A DNA stretch of 64,000 bases from Enoplolaimus lenunculus (Eukaryota > Nematoda > Enoplea > Enoplida > Thoracostomopsidae): the NCBI GenBank assembly GCA_030248215.1, contig JASANG010000443.1:124001-188000 (forward strand). Direction: 5' to 3'. The notes below the pieces were generated by a model that saw only the letters and a program-made list of their open reading frames with translations, was not told where the DNA came from and made no database searches. A program made the translations under genes and the position numbers. Of the stretch, positions 1 to 10,172 are shown piece after piece (the stretch's first letter is position 1; each line of letters begins with the position of its first letter).

Positions 1-99
1 TTGGCGAAATTTCGGAAATTCTTGAAAGTTGTTACAAAAGAAAAACAAATAGCGCTCTAAAAAGATAAGTTTTGCAAAATTATGCAAAATTTTGCTACT

Positions 100-172
100 G
101 AAATTGCCGGAACCTCCGGCAAAGATTTTACCGGAGCCGGAGCCGGTGGCAAACCTCCGGCTGTACCCTGGT
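100..172. repeat. CCGGAA-family MITE, end fragment
   Basis: Repeated CCGGAGCC/CCTCCGG words ending in GTACCCTGG match the right ends of the copies at 12525 and 18648. Confidence 0.4.
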
Positions 173-491
173 ATATATTAGGTTTGGGCTTGAAATTGAA
201 GTTATTGAATTTTCACTCCCACTCCCCGAAAAATTCATGTTTGTTTCACTGCTTCTCAAAATTGTTCTTGTAAAAATATTTTGACTCGTTTTTTCTTAAA
301 GGTATTCTATCGTCAACAGATATAGCTGGGTGTCTGAAATCTTACTTAAGTTTCTACTTAAGTTATTACTTTAATTCACCGACTTAAGTAAATACTTAAC
401 TTTTTGAGCAAAAATAAACGCCAGATGTGAGCCACTATCATAAAACGAGAAAGCCATAGTTCCACTGGCTCATGTAACATCAGAAGCAGAA

Positions 492-603
492 AGTTTTTCT
501 GTAGGACTTCAATAGAGTTAGCTCAAATTGTAGCCTAATGTTTTGCTTTGCTTTGGCTTAGGCTTAGGCTTAGGAATATGCTTATAATGCTGTTCCGCCC
601 CTG
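492..603 (+). mobile_element. TLM-a fragment
   Basis: Runs from TTTTTCTGTAGGACT to the end motif CTGTTCCGCCCCTG, with three TTAGGC hexamers. The left terminal repeat is missing. Confidence 0.7.
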
Positions 604-873
604 AAGGCTTAGGCTTAGAAACACATAAAGTATAAATTCACGTTCTGAAAGCAAAGTTTCTAAAGCGGAACCAATTCCTGTAGACAAAGAAACCGGTGGG
701 AACATTTTCAAATTTAATTTCCCACTCGTATCAAATTTTTCAAATTTCAACGCTGATACAGTTGTATTTTTGACTATTTTAGAGTAGCGTTGTGAAAATT
801 ATTACATTTTTGCATAAATATTTTCTATTTCATTTAAAATCTAAAGTTCAAGCTAACATTCTGAACATTTCAG

Positions 874-3800
874 GTAGATCGAGCTTACAATTTCCAATGC
901 TTCTACATGGAGTCGGACAAAACTGTCAGCACTGAAATTGACGTTTCGATGCTAACAACACAATTTCGAACGCAATCTATTGCGATGCCAATTTGCCGAT
1001 ATGAAATTTTAGACGGCGGACCCAACGGACCTCCAATCGGGTAAAATGAAGGATCGACTGGCGTTTCAGGCCAACAAAATATTTTTTGTGAAAAAATGAT
1101 TTAATTTCTTGACATTACATAATTTCAAATTTGCTTAAGAATCCAGTTTTACAACGACGAAATCTAAATAAAGGCATTTAACATTGGAGCAGGTTTTCGA
1201 CCGCTTATGCTTGAGTGAAAACCAATAACGGATAGGATTTCAGCAATTTTTACTCTTTGATACCATTCATATAACGTATATTAAGGGTCGATATTCTCAA
1301 ACATGTACACACAAAAAAGTATTTCTGAATTTATTCACAAAAGTGTTTTTGTGGCAAATCTGAAAAGTTTTGCTGATATTTAAGACAATTTTTCTTAAAA
1401 TAACTGGAAAACGTTTATTTTCAGACTTTATTTCAAAACGTTTTTTGAAAACATTTCTGTTATAACTGAAATACTTTTCAAGTGCACATTGCTAATCATA
1501 TTTCTCAAGTGTAAGAAATTTTTTCTTAAATATCAGAAGTATTATTTTGAGTGTAGCAAACTATAACCAGTTGGTAAGAAGTCTTGTCCAATGCGACGAA
1601 CAGGGCCGAAAACGTACTATAAGCATATTTGTAAGCCTAAGCCTAAGCGTAAGAATGAGCATATTCCTAAACCTAAGCCTAAGCGTAAGCGTAAGAATGA
1701 GCATATTCCTAAGCCTAAGCCTAAGCCTAAGCTTAAGCCGAGCAAAAAAACAGTCTAAAGCTTAAGCGTACTCTTTTATAGGATCACAGAAAAACGTTCC
1801 GCCCATGATCTTTACGCGGGCTGAAGTCGTCGAAATTGAGAATCAGTGAATAAACCAAGATTTGTAAAATTTAGCACATTTTTCGCATTTGATGTGTCTT
1901 TACTTCTGTGCTAATTTTGAGAAGCACAATTGCAGAAGTTTGGCAGTTTTAAAAAATACCGCTAACTGATGATAGATGCTACAGAGGACAGAGGGGCGTG
2001 TTACCACTCTGGGTAATACCCATTCGCCGGCTAATTTCCAAAGGTTTAACGATTTGTTAGGCATACATTGGCGTCTGGATCGCGTCTTTTCTCCATCTTT
2101 GCCATAGTGCACCTTCAACTGTGCCAATGTTTTTGAATCAGCTGCCGGGTAACCTGGTTCATACCGCACATACAGACCGCCAAGATCGGCGGTAAACGAG
2201 GCTCGGATACCGTAACCCGGCATATGACCCTAAGATCTTTAGTTTTTCATTTATTGGTTCAAATTTACTGTAGTAATCTGAATACGAGGGGGTAGCTGAT
2301 ATTTATTTAGTCTTCTCAGAGGATAACCCCCTCGCCATTTGGTTCCCGCAACTTGGGTCGTGGGTCACATGGGTCAAGGCTCAACTGCCCACAGATCACA
2401 GTGGATAATGGGTTTGGTGTTGGGTCACACATTGATGTCTATTCCCATTACTGCATCGAGTAGCGTTTGTATTCTTTGGCCCATGTAAAGATCAAGGACG
2501 GAACGTTGTTCGGCGGGACTGGTATAGAGTAAAGCTTAAACTTTAGACTGATCCTTTGCTTAGTGCGGGGTTCACGTTATAACTTGGGCAGTCTGAAACG
2601 CGTTTTGTCCTTATCATATTGGCGGGTAACATTTGTCTGCACGGTAAATCCGCTATTAAATGAAAAAATTTGAATTGTCTGCTATCCTGTGACATTCACT
2701 GTTTGTACCTACTGCAATATCATATATTATTCGAGATATTGTCCGTCAATATCATATGATACGTATGAAGATGTCTGCTTTGTTGCAGTAAACTACTCTG
2801 AATGACCTGTAGAATATCACATGATACTAAAATTTAAAGTTTGAAGTATTTTTACTTATGAATATATTCAGGCACAATTTCCGTCAGAAGCGGAAAAATA
2901 GAAGCTAATTCAGTGTTCGAAATCACTTTACATTATCTGGCTTTTTGTTATATTATTCGTGCGCACAAATTAGTTGTCCTGCATATTAAGTGATACTACG
3001 TAGAATTGCGCAATATCATACGATATTCTCATAAATTTCCCGCCGTATCATGTGACATATGGCTGTTTGCATACCGCGACTTTTGAAGATCTGGGATTTG
3101 CAAACTAATATCATGTGACATTCACATTTTGTCTCAATAACCGTTATTCAGATCACAAAATTTTCTATTGACGTCGAATCAACATGAACAAAACGTCTTC
3201 CAGGATACCCTAGTTATAACGTGCGCCTTATGCGTTAGCATTGTTTTGAAAAGGGTATTTTGGGTTGTTTGAAAAATTGTGAGAGCTGGTAACAAACTAG
3301 CAATACATTGTAAATTCCAATGAGTTGATCAATCAATTCAGCTAGGGAGTTGGTTATTTATGAATTAATATCAGTGAACATTAACTCACTTTGAGTTGAG
3401 TTGATTCTCACTTTGAGTTGAGTTGACTCTGGGTGAGCTGGTTAATTAACTCAGAATGAATTGAATAAACTCAAAATTCTGAGTTCTGATAGTCCTAACT
3501 CATACTGAGTGATTCAACTCATTTTGAGTTAAAATCAACTCACTGAAATTTACAGTGTAGGTGCTACACACAGTTGAGAATATCAGGTTTTAATATTTCA
3601 GCTATGCGTTGGTTGGTCAAGCTGTTTACCATAAATGGACTTGTGACACTGATACAATAGATATATTTTGTATGGTAGTACATTCGTGTTATGTTGACGA
3701 TGGTTCGGTAAGAAAATCTACATTTTCCGTAAACAAAAGTCGGAAAATTTGATTTTTTACGATTATTTTATCAAGTTGGCGTTTGCCTAAAAATGGTTAT

Positions 3801-6800
3801 TGCATTTTGAAAATGATTAGCATATACCAATCAACGCGATTGCAAAACGATGCCAAACATATTAACAAAATTTATTATAATACATTAATTAATATTTTGC
3901 ATACGTTAATATTAAGCTGAGCTGGAAAGTTGCCCAAAATACGTATGTGTCGCGTTCCAGCTTTAATTCAATAGATATCAATTTAAGTTTCTCAAAGCCT
4001 ATCCTGATTTTTTTTGAATCTGAATTTAGTTTTCGTGAAAATCAATTTTTCAAGTATTCAAGTCGTCTCGTGGGACTGAATTTTTGGCTGAAATTTTTAA
4101 AATTTATGTAGCACGACCCACTCACTGGACCGTAGCCAAATATACCCCTGCTGTAAATTTTTAGCCACCCCTAGCAAGGTGAGCTGGTTACAGGCCAGGC
4201 TACTGATCCATGATTTATTGAAAAAAAACTTAATTGGGGGTTGTTCCAGCGATTTCAGTCAACGCCTATGGTGGATTTGTTTATTTTTTTTGAACCAATC
4301 ATTTGATTGCTGAAAATTTATTACCATTCGACACAGCTCTGACTGTTGCATCAAACAAAAATATCAATTTTACAATTTTGCGATGATATTTCGGTTGATA
4401 AATTGACCGTAATGGCTGAGTTATGCTTTACTGTGCCGGACACTGGCGCGCTCCGACGCCACTATGCGTTGCTAAACAAAATATAGGCAAAGACCATTAG
4501 GTGACGTGTTGCAGCGCGTTGCGGCGTCAGGCGGCAGGTGGCTTCATTCGGCGGAACACAGCATCGTCCTGCAGTGTGCGACAGCGTCCGGCAGCCACTG
4601 GCGAGTTTAGCGCAACCCTAAGAGGAAGTCAATGTTTCGCAATGGTTCGACGTTGGCGAAAATCCAGACAAAATGGGTCAAAACTTTTCACAAGTCCCCA
4701 GAAATATTTCTGATAATACCACGAACGTTTTAGAAGTGCTGTGTTCTAAAACTGATAGCATTAAATAGTACTAATATCTTGGCTCAAGTAAAGATCAGGG
4801 GCGGAACATTTTTCTGTGGAACTAGAATAGTGCAAGCTTAAGCTTTAGATTAACATTTTTGGCTTGAAGCCTAATCTTCTTAGTCTTTGACTCCGCCCGT
4901 TTCAATGTTTCACAGTGAGCAGCAGCGACGGATCCAGAAATTTCTGACGCGGATTCGGGATAGCAATAGTTTATGCAACACAATTTTTACTGTATGCTAT
5001 AATATGGACCAATTTTCTGACGAAGAAAAATTGCAAGTTAGAGACATTTACCATTGTATCACAAAAAACGTTCTGAGGGTGTACGCCCATCCGGATGCGG
5101 AAGTGATGACTAAGTCCCTATACATGGACCGGTATATTTGTAAATTTTAGGGCGATCGAGTTCATTTACTTGACGGAAGCGGATGTGCTCAAGATCGATA
5201 TTTGTTGCGGAATTTGGAATATTTGGATGATTTATCAGGCGGTCAAGAGACACACGTTTTCAAATACGCGGATCGTCCGGCGTTATTTTTTCAATGTCAA
5301 ATCACCATTTCAATTAAGGTAAAAACAATCAGCGATGACTCTTTATTGAACAAGAGAATACAAACATAAAATGTACCAGCGTGCGTTGCGTTTTTTCCAC
5401 GACTCCAACAAAACTGTTGCGAATCTGATAAAACGTATTGTAAATGTAACCTTTAGCACTTGACAGCTTTGGATTTCATTTTTTCGTATCAAATGCTAAG
5501 GATGAAACCAAAACTGCGAGTGTTTAAAGGTCGTACATATTACAGCCTGCGTTACTTTGACAGACACGAGTCTGTCAACGAGACTCCAATAGAGTAAGCT
5601 TAAGCTTTAGGGTTGCGATATACGTTTTTGACGTCCGGCGCCGTCCGTTTACGAGTAATCGACGGCGATGTTCGTCATCCGCACGTACCGTCCGGCGCGT
5701 TCCGTCAACCGTACGGCGCCGTCCGTCACTCGTACGACGCCGTCCATCACTCGTACGGCGCCGTCCATCACTCGTATGGCGCCGTCCATGGCTCGTATGG
5801 CGCCGTCCATCACTCGTACGGCGCCGTCCATCACTCGTACGGCGCCGTCCATCACTCGTATGGCGCCGTCCATGGCTCGTATGGCGCCGTCCATCACTCA
5901 TACGGCGCCGTCTGTCCTTTGTACTGCGCCGTCCATCACTCGTACGGTGCCGTCTGTCACTTGTACGGCGCCGTCCATCACTCGTACGGCGCCGTCTGTC
6001 ACTTGTACGGCGCCGTCCGTCACTCTGCTGTGTTGTCCGTCACCGTGCGGTATCGTATGCAAATAACTCACGTACGATAATGTATGATGACGGACAATGA
6101 CGGACGGGTCACGGATGGTGACCGCCGGCGCCGTGCGGATGACGCACGGTGAAAGAAGGCGCCGGACGATGCCGAACGTCAAGTTCCTATAGCCTAACCG
6201 TTTGACTTATTATTTGCCTAGGCTTTAGAATTAGGCTTAGGAACACGTTTTTATTACTGTTACGTTCCACAATGTAACATTGTTCAATATTACTATTACA
6301 AACTTGTTGCAGGATCCATTCGCAGAATGTCCACGTCCCGTTTGTGAGGCACCGTTTCGTGGTAAACGTACGGCGACACGTGCATTACCCGATATGCCGT
6401 ATGCCAACGGTGTCGCAATTGACACATCAAAACTCGGATCGCACGATTCAACAGTCGGCAAACATCAAAACAGCATCGACGACAAACGCGACAGCATCGA
6501 TCAAAGCAACCGCACCGAAACCAAACCGATTGATGATGCCGAATTTGTCGGTGTGATCGATGTTTCAACCGTTGTAGAGTCGATGGATATTGAAGATAAT
6601 CGGCATTTAGCGGCACAAAATCAACGTTATTCTCCATTATTGCCGGCTTCAAATCGAAACGATCGAGTCGGAGCGGCCGAATTACTAGCGAGACTGTCGC
6701 GAGAATACAACGATGGTCCTGAACGACAAAATTTGTTGATTCCAAACGCCAAATCGTACTGTATGTCGCCGATAGCAGCCGGTTTAGCTGGCAGTTTTAC

Positions 6801-7041
6801 ATTTTTGGTTACACTAATTGCAATGGCCACGAGTACAATACTTTATTTATATTATCGACAAGACGCAATGACACAAGACCGAAAACCGAATACATCTTGG
6901 TTTGCACAACGTTGCGCAGCAATACGTGCAGTTGCAATAAGCATTTTACGATTGCAATTTGATAATAATCCCGGTATAAAACAACCAAAATCTAACGAAA
7001 AACGATACAATAATAAAGTAATTGTTGATAATACAGAATGA
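874..7041 (+). CDS. Cuticlin-like ZP-domain membrane protein, 3' part (4 exons)
   Basis: Exons 874-1040, 3602-3707, 5151-5318 and 6313-7041 are joined by GT..AG introns with matching phases and give about 390 residues. Exon 1 reads [17 protein letters not shown] and [10 protein letters not shown], exon 2 VYHKWTCD and [10 protein letters not shown], exon 3 [20 protein letters not shown]. These are hallmarks of the nematode CUT/CUTL zona pellucida domain, with its conserved cysteines in order. After the domain comes a furin-type site, FRGKRT (about 6358-6375). A long linker follows, then one hydrophobic span (about 6775-6855, [20 protein letters not shown]) and a basic tail of about 60 residues. 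Proteins of this family are secreted or shed and polymerise into cuticle layers; that role is inferred by homology. The N-terminal half and the promoter lie left of the window or were not recognised in 1-873. The introns (2.6, 1.4 and 1.0 kb) are packed with MITEs. A TLM element starts about 23 bases after the stop codon. Confidence 0.92.
1307..1558 (+). mobile_element. AAGTATTT-family MITE, copy 1
   Basis: A 250-bp AT-rich unit starting CACACAAAAAAGTATTTCTG and ending TATTATTTTGAGTGTAG. It is near-identical, inverted, to 30387-30640. It sits in ZP intron 1. Only these two copies were seen, and both look complete. Confidence 0.8.
1585..1821 (-). mobile_element. TLM-a copy
   Basis: Starts TCCAATGCGACGAACAGGGC and ends CCGCCCATGATCTTTACGCG. 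Two CCTAAG blocks are separated by GCGTAAGAATGAGCATATTC. Lies in ZP intron 1. Confidence 0.8.
2041..2261. other. Intron stretch without recognised structure
   Basis: GC-richer than its surroundings. A minus-strand open frame covers 1900-2223, but it has no homology and no splice context, so I do not call a gene. Confidence 0.3.
2266..2338 (+). mobile_element. CCCGAATAAG-family MITE, 5' fragment
   Basis: ACTGTAGTAATCTGAATACG through AGAGGATAACCCCCTCG matches the first 80 bases of the copy at 41526; the rest is absent. Confidence 0.55.
2478..2573 (+). mobile_element. TLM-a 5' half, cut by a CATATG element
   Basis: GGCCCATGTAAAGATCAAGG through TTTAGACTGATCCTTTGCTTA, then abrupt change to the CATATG-family end. 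The 3' half does not reappear after 3229. Confidence 0.7.
2574..3229 (+). mobile_element. CATATG-family element, copy 1
   Basis: Starts TGCGGGGTTCACGTTATAAC and ends near TAGTTATAACGTGCGCC, an inverted end. The interior carries repeated ATATCATATGATA-like palindromes roughly every 50-100 bp. It is about 655 bp long and related to 54856 and 55769. Confidence 0.75.
3306..3557 (+). mobile_element. TGAGTT fold-back MITE (family description)
   Basis: About 250 bp with terminal repeats CACTGTAAATTCCAATGAG / CACTGAAATTTACAGTG, flanked by TA in many copies. The whole element is an imperfect palindrome built from the word TGAGTT and its complement AACTCA, so one strand could fold into a long hairpin. 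It has no coding capacity. The TA target and CACTG ends fit a Tc1/mariner-like non-autonomous element (inference). It lies just before ZP exon 2. This is the second most numerous family in the window. Confidence 0.85.
4140..4203. mobile_element. hAT-like MITE (GGCCTG family), end fragment
   Basis: CACCCCTAGCAAGGTGAGCT followed by GGTTACAGGCCAGG matches the right end of the full copy at 33759. Confidence 0.5.
4425..4620 (+). mobile_element. AGGGTTGCGC-family element, diverged
   Basis: Ends with TTTAGCGCAACCCTA, the inverted family terminus, and has a GC-rich interior of GGCGTC/CGCTCCGACGCC words. Its first half matches 13555-13632 in inverse orientation. Confidence 0.5.
4780..4912 (+). mobile_element. 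TLM-a copy with reduced hexamer block
   Basis: GGCTCAAGTAAAGATCAGGG through GCAAGCTTAAGCTTTAGATT to GACTCCGCCCGTTTCAATG. The TTAGGC block has shrunk to one or two degenerate units. Confidence 0.65.
4914..5010. mobile_element. hAT-like CAGNGGCGGAT-family fragment
   Basis: GCAGCGACGGATCCAGAAAT then TTCTGACGCGGATTCGGGAT and TTTTTACTGTATGCTATAAT resemble the copy at 39652. It lies just upstream of ZP exon 3. Confidence 0.4.
5609..6200 (+). mobile_element. AGGGTTGCGC-family MITE with 21-bp minisatellite
   Basis: Terminal sequences AGGGTTGCGATATACG and TATAGCCTAACCG are inverted repeats of the family terminus AGGGTTGCGCTATA, diverged on the right. The interior is GC-rich and dominated by about 15 tandem units of GGCGCCGTCCATCACTCGTA (period 21, 5700-6030). 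Each unit holds the palindrome GGCGCC. Long open frames in several frames are a by-product of the repeat. Confidence 0.75.
5700..6030 (+). repeat. 21-bp tandem repeat array
   Basis: Units differ by CATCACTCGTA / CATGGCTCGTA / TGTCACTTGTA. The order CATC, CATC, CATGG recurs, which shows expansion by multi-unit duplication. Confidence 0.9.
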
Positions 7042-7064
7042 AATCCCGCGTTATTACTATTTTT

Positions 7065-7509
7065 GGCCATTGTTACATTTTACGGTCGTAACCGTATATT
7101 AACCATATTCTTAAGCCTAAGCTTTCACGGTTGAAATATATGCTCACTATAAAAAACGGTGAGTCAAATTGACTGTCTCCGAAAAAGGCTTGTCCTGGCT
7201 ATCCAAGCTGAGTGAAATTCGACTCCGTCAGAGGCAAATTCGACTCACTGAGCGGTTCAGTGAATCAAATTTGACTCTGGCGGAGTCGAATTTTGACTCA
7301 GCTTGTGTAGTCAGAAAAAGTCTATTTCGGAGAGAGTCAATTTGACTCACCATTTTTGGCAGTGCTAAACTAAGCCTAAGTCTCAAAGCCTAAATCTTCA
7401 GGGTTGAAATATGTGCTAAACTAAGGCTAAGTCTAATCAAAAATAGTCTAAAATCTCACGATTACTCTATTACTGTAAGGTGATAAAACGGGACGTTCCT
7501 AAAAGTAAC
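7065..7509 (-). mobile_element. TLM-b copy with a GAGTC hairpin inserted
   Basis: Starts GGCCATTGTTACATTTTACGG 23 bases after the ZP stop and ends ACGGGACGTTCCTAAAAGTA. The interior has CCTAAG hexamers on both sides of the hairpin at 7145-7364. It probably lies in the ZP gene's 3' UTR. Confidence 0.6.
7145..7364 (+). mobile_element. GAGTC hairpin MITE (family description)
   Basis: About 180-220 bp with ends CACTGCAAAAAATGGTGAGTC / GACTCACCATTTTTGCAGTG. It is a near-perfect long palindrome: each arm carries ATTGACTCTCTCCGAAATAG and TTCCGGACTACACAAACTG, and the centre repeats GAGTCAAATTCGACTC. TA flanks most copies, pointing to a TA-targeting transposase. It has no coding capacity. This copy starts CACTATAAAAAACGG. 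Confidence 0.85.
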
Positions 7510-7586
7510 TTTTACCACTATTTTGTGTTTACATATTTTGTTTTTTCTCGTTTGTTTATACTAATTTAATAATTGAAATACACGGT

Positions 7587-7885
7587 AAGCCCCATTAACA
7601 CGTGCAAGTTTTTGGGCGAAAACTCGCAGCTGCAACTTGCATGAAATACTTGCAGCTGCAAGTATATTTTTAAATGAACATTCCGATTGACCAATCAAAT
7701 TGCAGGTGCAAGAAATTCAAGCGACTTGCAACTGCGTTCACAGGCAGGCGCGAATTGAATAGCATAAATTCCAGTGAATAACTTGCAGCTGCAAGAGTTT
7801 CACAGCTGTTTTACGACTAAACTTGCACATGCAAGTTGCACGTGCAAGTTTTTGCTGCAAAAACATGCACGTGTGAATAGGGTTG
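7587..7885 (+). mobile_element. CTTGCA-family MITE, copy 1
   Basis: About 270-300 bp with ends CCCTATTCACACGTGCAAG-like / CACGTGTGAATAGGG. The interior repeats the palindrome CTTGCAGCTGCAAG and its variants, each containing an E-box-like CAGCTG or CACGTG. Three copies are in the window. Confidence 0.75.
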
Positions 7886-8254
7886 TACCATTTGCGTATT
7901 TGGTACCTTAGGTTAAGAGATATCATGAACAGGTCTTAAACAACGTTATTTTCACATTATGAGGATTAGGCTTAGATTTAGAATAACGTTTAAACCTTGC
8001 ACATTTTTGCGAAACCTATTGTAAACAAGTGTCATACCATATCCACCACTGTTTCGCCTGCCAGTAGATTTGACTATTGAGATTTGAGTATTGTGATGAT
8101 AGTGTCGATTTTGATTGACAAGCCAGCTTTGGATTAGGAAAGGCGTCCCCTACCTCCGTAGTTGTCAAGCTTGGTGGGCAGGTCCGTAAACAGCAGTAGG
8201 GCGTGTTTCTCCAACGAACATTATTCATTGTATTAAATTTAGCCTTTTCTCATA

Positions 8255-8475
8255 CACTGCAAAAAATGGAGAGTCAAATTGGCTCTCTAGGAAATAGGCT
8301 TTTTTGGACTACACAAACTGAGTCAAATTCGATTCCGCCAATGTAAAATTCGACTCACCCGAGTCGCTCAGTGAGTCGAATTTGATTCTGGCGTAGTCGA
8401 ATTTGACTCCTATTTGTGTAGTCCCGAAAAGCCTTTTTCGGAGAGAGCAATTTAACTCACCATTTTTTTGCAGTG
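8255..8475 (+). mobile_element. GAGTC hairpin MITE
   Basis: Full length, flanked by TA on both sides (CATA-CACTGC ... GCAGTG-TATA). Confidence 0.85.
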
Positions 8476-8689
8476 TATAGAGTAAACCGTAATGAACGCA
8501 GATCTCAATTGAAATAGATAATTTTACTGTGGTAAATGGCTACAAATTAAATTATCAGCAATAATGTTCTGGTTAAGAATACATTTCACGTAGAATATGT
8601 CTGCGAGCCATCATACAGTAAAATCGCAATGCAACTAAATCCCGGTGCGTATTTATTGTGCTAAATTTCCCAAATTAATTCCACTCGCG

Positions 8690-8902
8690 GGCAATGTAAA
8701 GATCAGTGGCGAAACGTTTTTCTGCGGAACTGCAATAGAATAAAACTTAAACTTTAGACTATTTTTTTGCTTAAACTTAGATGTATGCATAAACATAGGT
8801 ATAATTTCATTTTTAATTTTAGGCTCAAGCTAAGGCTTAGGCTTAGACACAATGCTCAACTTCACGCTTATGCTTAGGCTTAGGAATGTGATTATGCCGC
8901 TC
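8690..8902 (+). mobile_element. TLM-a copy, right end replaced
   Basis: GGGCAATGTAAAGATCAGTG start and two TTAGGC blocks. The right end stops at GAATGTGATTATGCCGCTC, where a hAT-like end (8903-8930, AGCAAGGTGAGCTGGCTACT) begins. Confidence 0.7.
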
Positions 8903-8930
8903 ATAGCAAGGTGAGCTGGCTACTGGCCTG
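8903..8930. mobile_element. hAT-like MITE end fragment
   Basis: AGCAAGGTGAGCTGGCTACT then GGCCTG, the terminus seen at 33922, without the rest of the element. Confidence 0.45.
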
Positions 8931-9120
8931 TGTGAGTGAGATAAATTTTCACTTGGCAAATTTAGCACATCACACATATGTTTATAATATTCAACTCGAA
9001 AATATGATAAATTCCTTGATTGATTGAATAATATTTGTACAATTTAGTTCGTGCCTGAAGCAGGGTGGACATAAGCTGCACGCTCACAACAAATTCTTAG
9101 ACGGAGCGGCTGGTCGGGGC

Positions 9121-9151
9121 GTTAGTAGTAGTAGTAGTAGTGGTAGTAGTA
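9121..9151. repeat. (GTA)n microsatellite
   Basis: About ten GTA units, one with a GTG variant, abutting the TGAGTT element that follows. Confidence 0.85.
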
Positions 9152-9403
9152 CACTGTAAATTTAAATGAGTTGATTAATCAATTCATCCAGCAACTTAGT
9201 TATCTCTGAATTACCATCCGTAAACATTAACTCACTCTGAGTTGAGTTGATTGTCACTGTGAGTTGAATTGACTCTGGATGAGTTGATTAATTAACTCAC
9301 AATGAATTCAACCAACTCAACATTCTGAGTTCTGATAGTCCTAACTCAGACTGTATGTGTCAACTCATTCTGAGTTAAAATCAACTCACTGAAATTTACA
9401 GGG
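9152..9403 (+). mobile_element. TGAGTT fold-back MITE
   Basis: Full length; inserted at the TA at the end of the GTA microsatellite. Confidence 0.85.
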
Positions 9404-9552
9404 TAGTAATAGTAGTATATGCATATTCGGGTACATGTATAACTGATTAGGGACCGACCGTTATTGCGCGGACGATAATTGAGTATTTCATCTTTTAGAC
9501 TATTTCCGTTTAGGAAAAATATGCCAATGTAAATAGCAGGGTAGCAACAGTG

Positions 9553-9625
9553 TAGTCTAAGCATATTCCTAAGCCTACGTTGAACCTTAACCTCGCTCTA
9601 ATACAGTTCCGCGGAAAAACGGTCC
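9553..9625 (-). mobile_element. TLM fragment, inverted
   Basis: GTCTAAGCATATTCCTAAGCC through TAATACAGTTCCGCGGAAAA abuts the copy that follows in the opposite direction. Confidence 0.55.
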
Positions 9626-9782
9626 GCCGTGGGACTAGAAAAGAGTGCGGTAAAACTTTAGACTGATTTTTGCTTGGCTTAGGCTTAAGCTTAGGAATAA
9701 ACTCATTCTTACGCTTAAGCTTAGGCTTAGGCTTAGGAATATGCTTATAATACTGTTCCGTCCTTGTTCTTTACATTGTCCG
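9626..9782 (+). mobile_element. TLM-a copy, left end truncated
   Basis: GCCGTGGGACTAGAAAAGAG to CCGTCCTTGTTCTTTACATT, with two hexamer blocks separated by GGAATAAACTCATTCTTACG. Confidence 0.75.
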
Positions 9783-10172
9783 CGATTGGTAACAATTTAC
9801 ACCTAAAGTGTCACTCTGTCAAACGCTATTTGTGGCTTTGAAAAAATTTATTTATATTTGATAAAACGTAGTTTACTAAAAACTGATATTACACGAAAAC
9901 TTTATGCCTGTTTCCGGGGACTTTTCTGTTATCCCGTCGCCATCCGGTGTTCGGATGTAGAAAATACTTGTATATTTGAGCATATCATGACCTCTCCTGA
10001 CTATTTCCAACACAAATTTGATTACGATTCAACTCAGCTCTACAAGCTGCGTTGAATGATCTATAATTTGCCTAAAGTGTTTGGCAAAATTTTGACTGGC
10101 AAAAAATCGAATTTTGTAAAAATTCAAATTTTGAGGTTTATATATCAATAACCAGTAAAATTTAGACTTAAT

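Larger units (their letters stand above)
5573..6275 (+). mobile_element. TLM-b copy split by a minisatellite MITE
   Basis: The left part is CTCCAATAGAGTAAGCTTAAG. The right part resumes at 6201 with TTTGACTTATTATTTGCC and ends ACTGTTACGTTCCACAATGT. The AGGGTTGCG element at 5609-6200 sits between them, so TLM is the older. Confidence 0.65.

Noticed and set aside
1585-1821. Interpretation of CCTAAG arrays as true chromosome ends
   Set aside because: The arrays are only a few units long, lie between inverted repeats and recur about 38 times; they are element interiors.
5613-6080. Overlapping open frames of up to 155 codons on both strands
   Set aside because: They translate the 21-bp tandem repeat. 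A period divisible by three keeps several frames open at once, so the frames carry no gene signal.
6237-7070. Minus-strand and alternative-frame ORFs across the last ZP exon
   Set aside because: The + frame continues the ZP gene with cysteines, furin site and membrane span; the others are shadows.
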